The notes below the pieces were generated by a model, which did no database searches, had not been told where the DNA came from, and worked only from the letters and a program-made list of their open reading frames with translations. This document shows positions 6,064 to 7,124 of a stretch of DNA of 7,124 nt, piece after piece. Numbering within the stretch: the first letter of the stretch is position 1; the number at the start of each line of letters is the position of its first letter. The position numbers and the translations under genes were made by a program. Source of the stretch: Gallionella sp. UBA6045 (GTDB taxonomy: Bacteria > Pseudomonadota > Gammaproteobacteria > Burkholderiales > Gallionellaceae); NCBI GenBank assembly GCA_002429165.1, contig DIYV01000156.1, forward strand, positions 6,657 through 13,780, given 5' to 3'.

Positions 6064-7124
6064 ATGACTGAAACGACAAAGCTAGAAATGAAGCACACGG
6101 AAATGGCACACGCACTGGCGCAAATCAAGCGCGGCGCTCACGAGCTGTTGCTTGAAGACGAATTAAAGCAAAAGCTCGCGCAGGGGCGCCCGCTGCGCGT
6201 CAAGGCGGGCTTTGATCCGACCGCGCCGGATCTGCATCTTGGCCATACCGTACTGCTAAACAAGATGCGCCAGTTGCAGGATCTCGGCCATCACGCGCTG
6301 TTTCTGATCGGTGACTTCACCGGGATGATCGGCGACCCGAGCGGCAAAAATACCACGCGTCCGCCCTTGTCTCGTGAGCAGGTGATGGAAAACGCACAGT
6401 CCTATCGCGACCAGGTATTCAAGGTGCTGGATGCGGAAAAAACCGAGATCGTGTTCAACTCGACCTGGATGGACAAATTCAGCGCGGTGGATTTGATCAA
6501 GCTGGCGGCTACGCACACCGTCGCGCAGATGCTGGAGCGCGATGATTTTTCCAAACGCTACAAGGGCAACCAGCCCATCGCGATCCACGAATTCATCTAT
6601 CCGCTGGTGCAGGGCTATGACTCTGTGGCACTCAAGGCGGATATCGAACTGGGCGGCACTGACCAAAAATTTAACCTGCTGATGGGACGCGAGTTGCAGA
6701 AACATTACGGACAACCGTCGCAGTGTGTACTCACAATGCCGTTGCTGGAAGGTTTGGACGGCGTGAACAAAATGTCCAAGTCGATGGGGAATTACATCGG
6801 CATCACCGATGCGCCGCAGGAAATGTTCGGCAAGCTGATGTCGATTTCCGATACTTTGATGTGGAAGTACCTGGAGTTGCTATCGTTCCGCAATCTGGAT
6901 GAGATCGCCGGTTGGCGGTCGGAAGTGGCTGCCGGGCGCAATCCGCGCGACATCAAGGTGTTGCTGGCACAGGAGATTGTGGCGCGTTTCCACAATCGGC
7001 AGGCCGCAGAAGCCGCCCTGGCGGAATTCGAAGCACGCTTCCGCCAGGGGGTGCTGCCGGACGACATGCCTGAAGTCAATGTTTCCGCGCCTGGCGGCAG
7101 CATTGTTGTGCCGCAACTGCTCAA
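6064..7124 (+). CDS. tyrS: Tyrosyl-tRNA synthetase, C-terminus cut by window edge
   Basis: Class Ic aminoacyl-tRNA synthetase that charges tRNA-Tyr with tyrosine in the cytoplasm. The first 353 codons are present and the frame is open at the edge; the family is about 400 residues, so the C-terminal S4 RNA-binding domain is just beginning (IVVPQLL at 347-353). Motifs: [16 protein letters not shown] (46-61) with the HIGH-type signature H58-L-G-H61, [15 protein letters not shown] (80-94), YPLVQGYDS (179-187), LGGTDQKFN (196-204) and [10 protein letters not shown] (234-243) with the KMSKS loop. HLGH with this C-terminal layout fits the TyrZ-like bacterial subtype common in proteobacteria. The start is uncertain: ATG 6064 has only a weak GATGAG site, and in-frame ATGs at 6088 and 6103 are possible, because conserved sequence begins at about residue 14 ([11 protein letters not shown]). 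Divergent from the M23 peptidase gene across 188 bp, a neighbourhood also known from pseudomonads. Confidence 0.95.
   Translation, partial: MTETTKLEMKHTEMAHALAQIKRGAHELLLEDELKQKLAQGRPLRVKAGFDPTAPDLHLGHTVLLNKMRQLQDLGHHALFLIGDFTGMIGDPSGKNTTRPPLSREQVMENAQSYRDQVFKVLDAEKTEIVFNSTWMDKFSAVDLIKLAATHTVAQMLERDDFSKRYKGNQPIAIHEFIYPLVQGYDSVALKADIELGGTDQKFNLLMGRELQKHYGQPSQCVLTMPLLEGLDGVNKMSKSMGNYIGITDAPQEMFGKLMSISDTLMWKYLELLSFRNLDEIAGWRSEVAAGRNPRDIKVLLAQEIVARFHNRQAAEAALAEFEARFRQGVLPDDMPEVNVSAPGGSIVVPQLL

Noticed and set aside
6256..6714. A 152-codon minus-strand frame inside tyrS
   Set aside because: It is fully antisense to conserved tyrS motifs and has no family resemblance, so it is a shadow frame.

Overview
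The window reads as chromosomal DNA of a Gram-negative proteobacterium, most likely a betaproteobacterium (Nitrosomonadales/Gallionellaceae-like is a guess from protein flavour and moderate GC). Genes are tightly packed. I see no mobile element, CRISPR array, tRNA or rRNA. All five genes inside the window, and the two cut by its edges, belong to recognisable families.

Left part (1-2939): two divergent genes share a 65-bp gap. The minus-strand gene, cut by the left edge, is the N-terminus of a histone-deacetylase-family (lysine deacetylase/acetylpolyamine amidohydrolase) protein. The plus-strand gene is a full-length Pat/PatZ-type protein lysine acetyltransferase of 892 residues: an NDP-forming acyl-CoA synthetase-like body fused to a C-terminal GNAT domain. 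Writer and candidate eraser of protein acetylation are therefore back to back, apparently driven from overlapping -10 elements. This is the most interesting part of the window. Its closest functional parallels are acuA/acuC of Bacillus and the Pat/LdaA pair of Rhodopseudomonas, but here the arrangement is divergent.

Middle part (3031-5875): three minus-strand genes form a probable operon, transcribed as M23 peptidoglycan endopeptidase (MepM-like), then anmK (anhydro-N-acetylmuramic acid kinase), then a small DUF202/YidH-type membrane protein. The first two act on peptidoglycan, one cutting cross-links in the periplasm and the other recycling anhydroMurNAc in the cytoplasm. anmK uses a non-ATG start about 10 nt after the peptidase stop, which suggests translational coupling. 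The convergent gap to pat (2940-3030) holds an imperfect hairpin.

Right part (5876-7124): a 188-bp divergent control region separates the peptidase operon from tyrS (tyrosyl-tRNA synthetase), which runs off the right edge before its S4 domain. A tyrS / M23 peptidase / anmK arrangement is familiar from beta- and gammaproteobacteria and supports the assignments.
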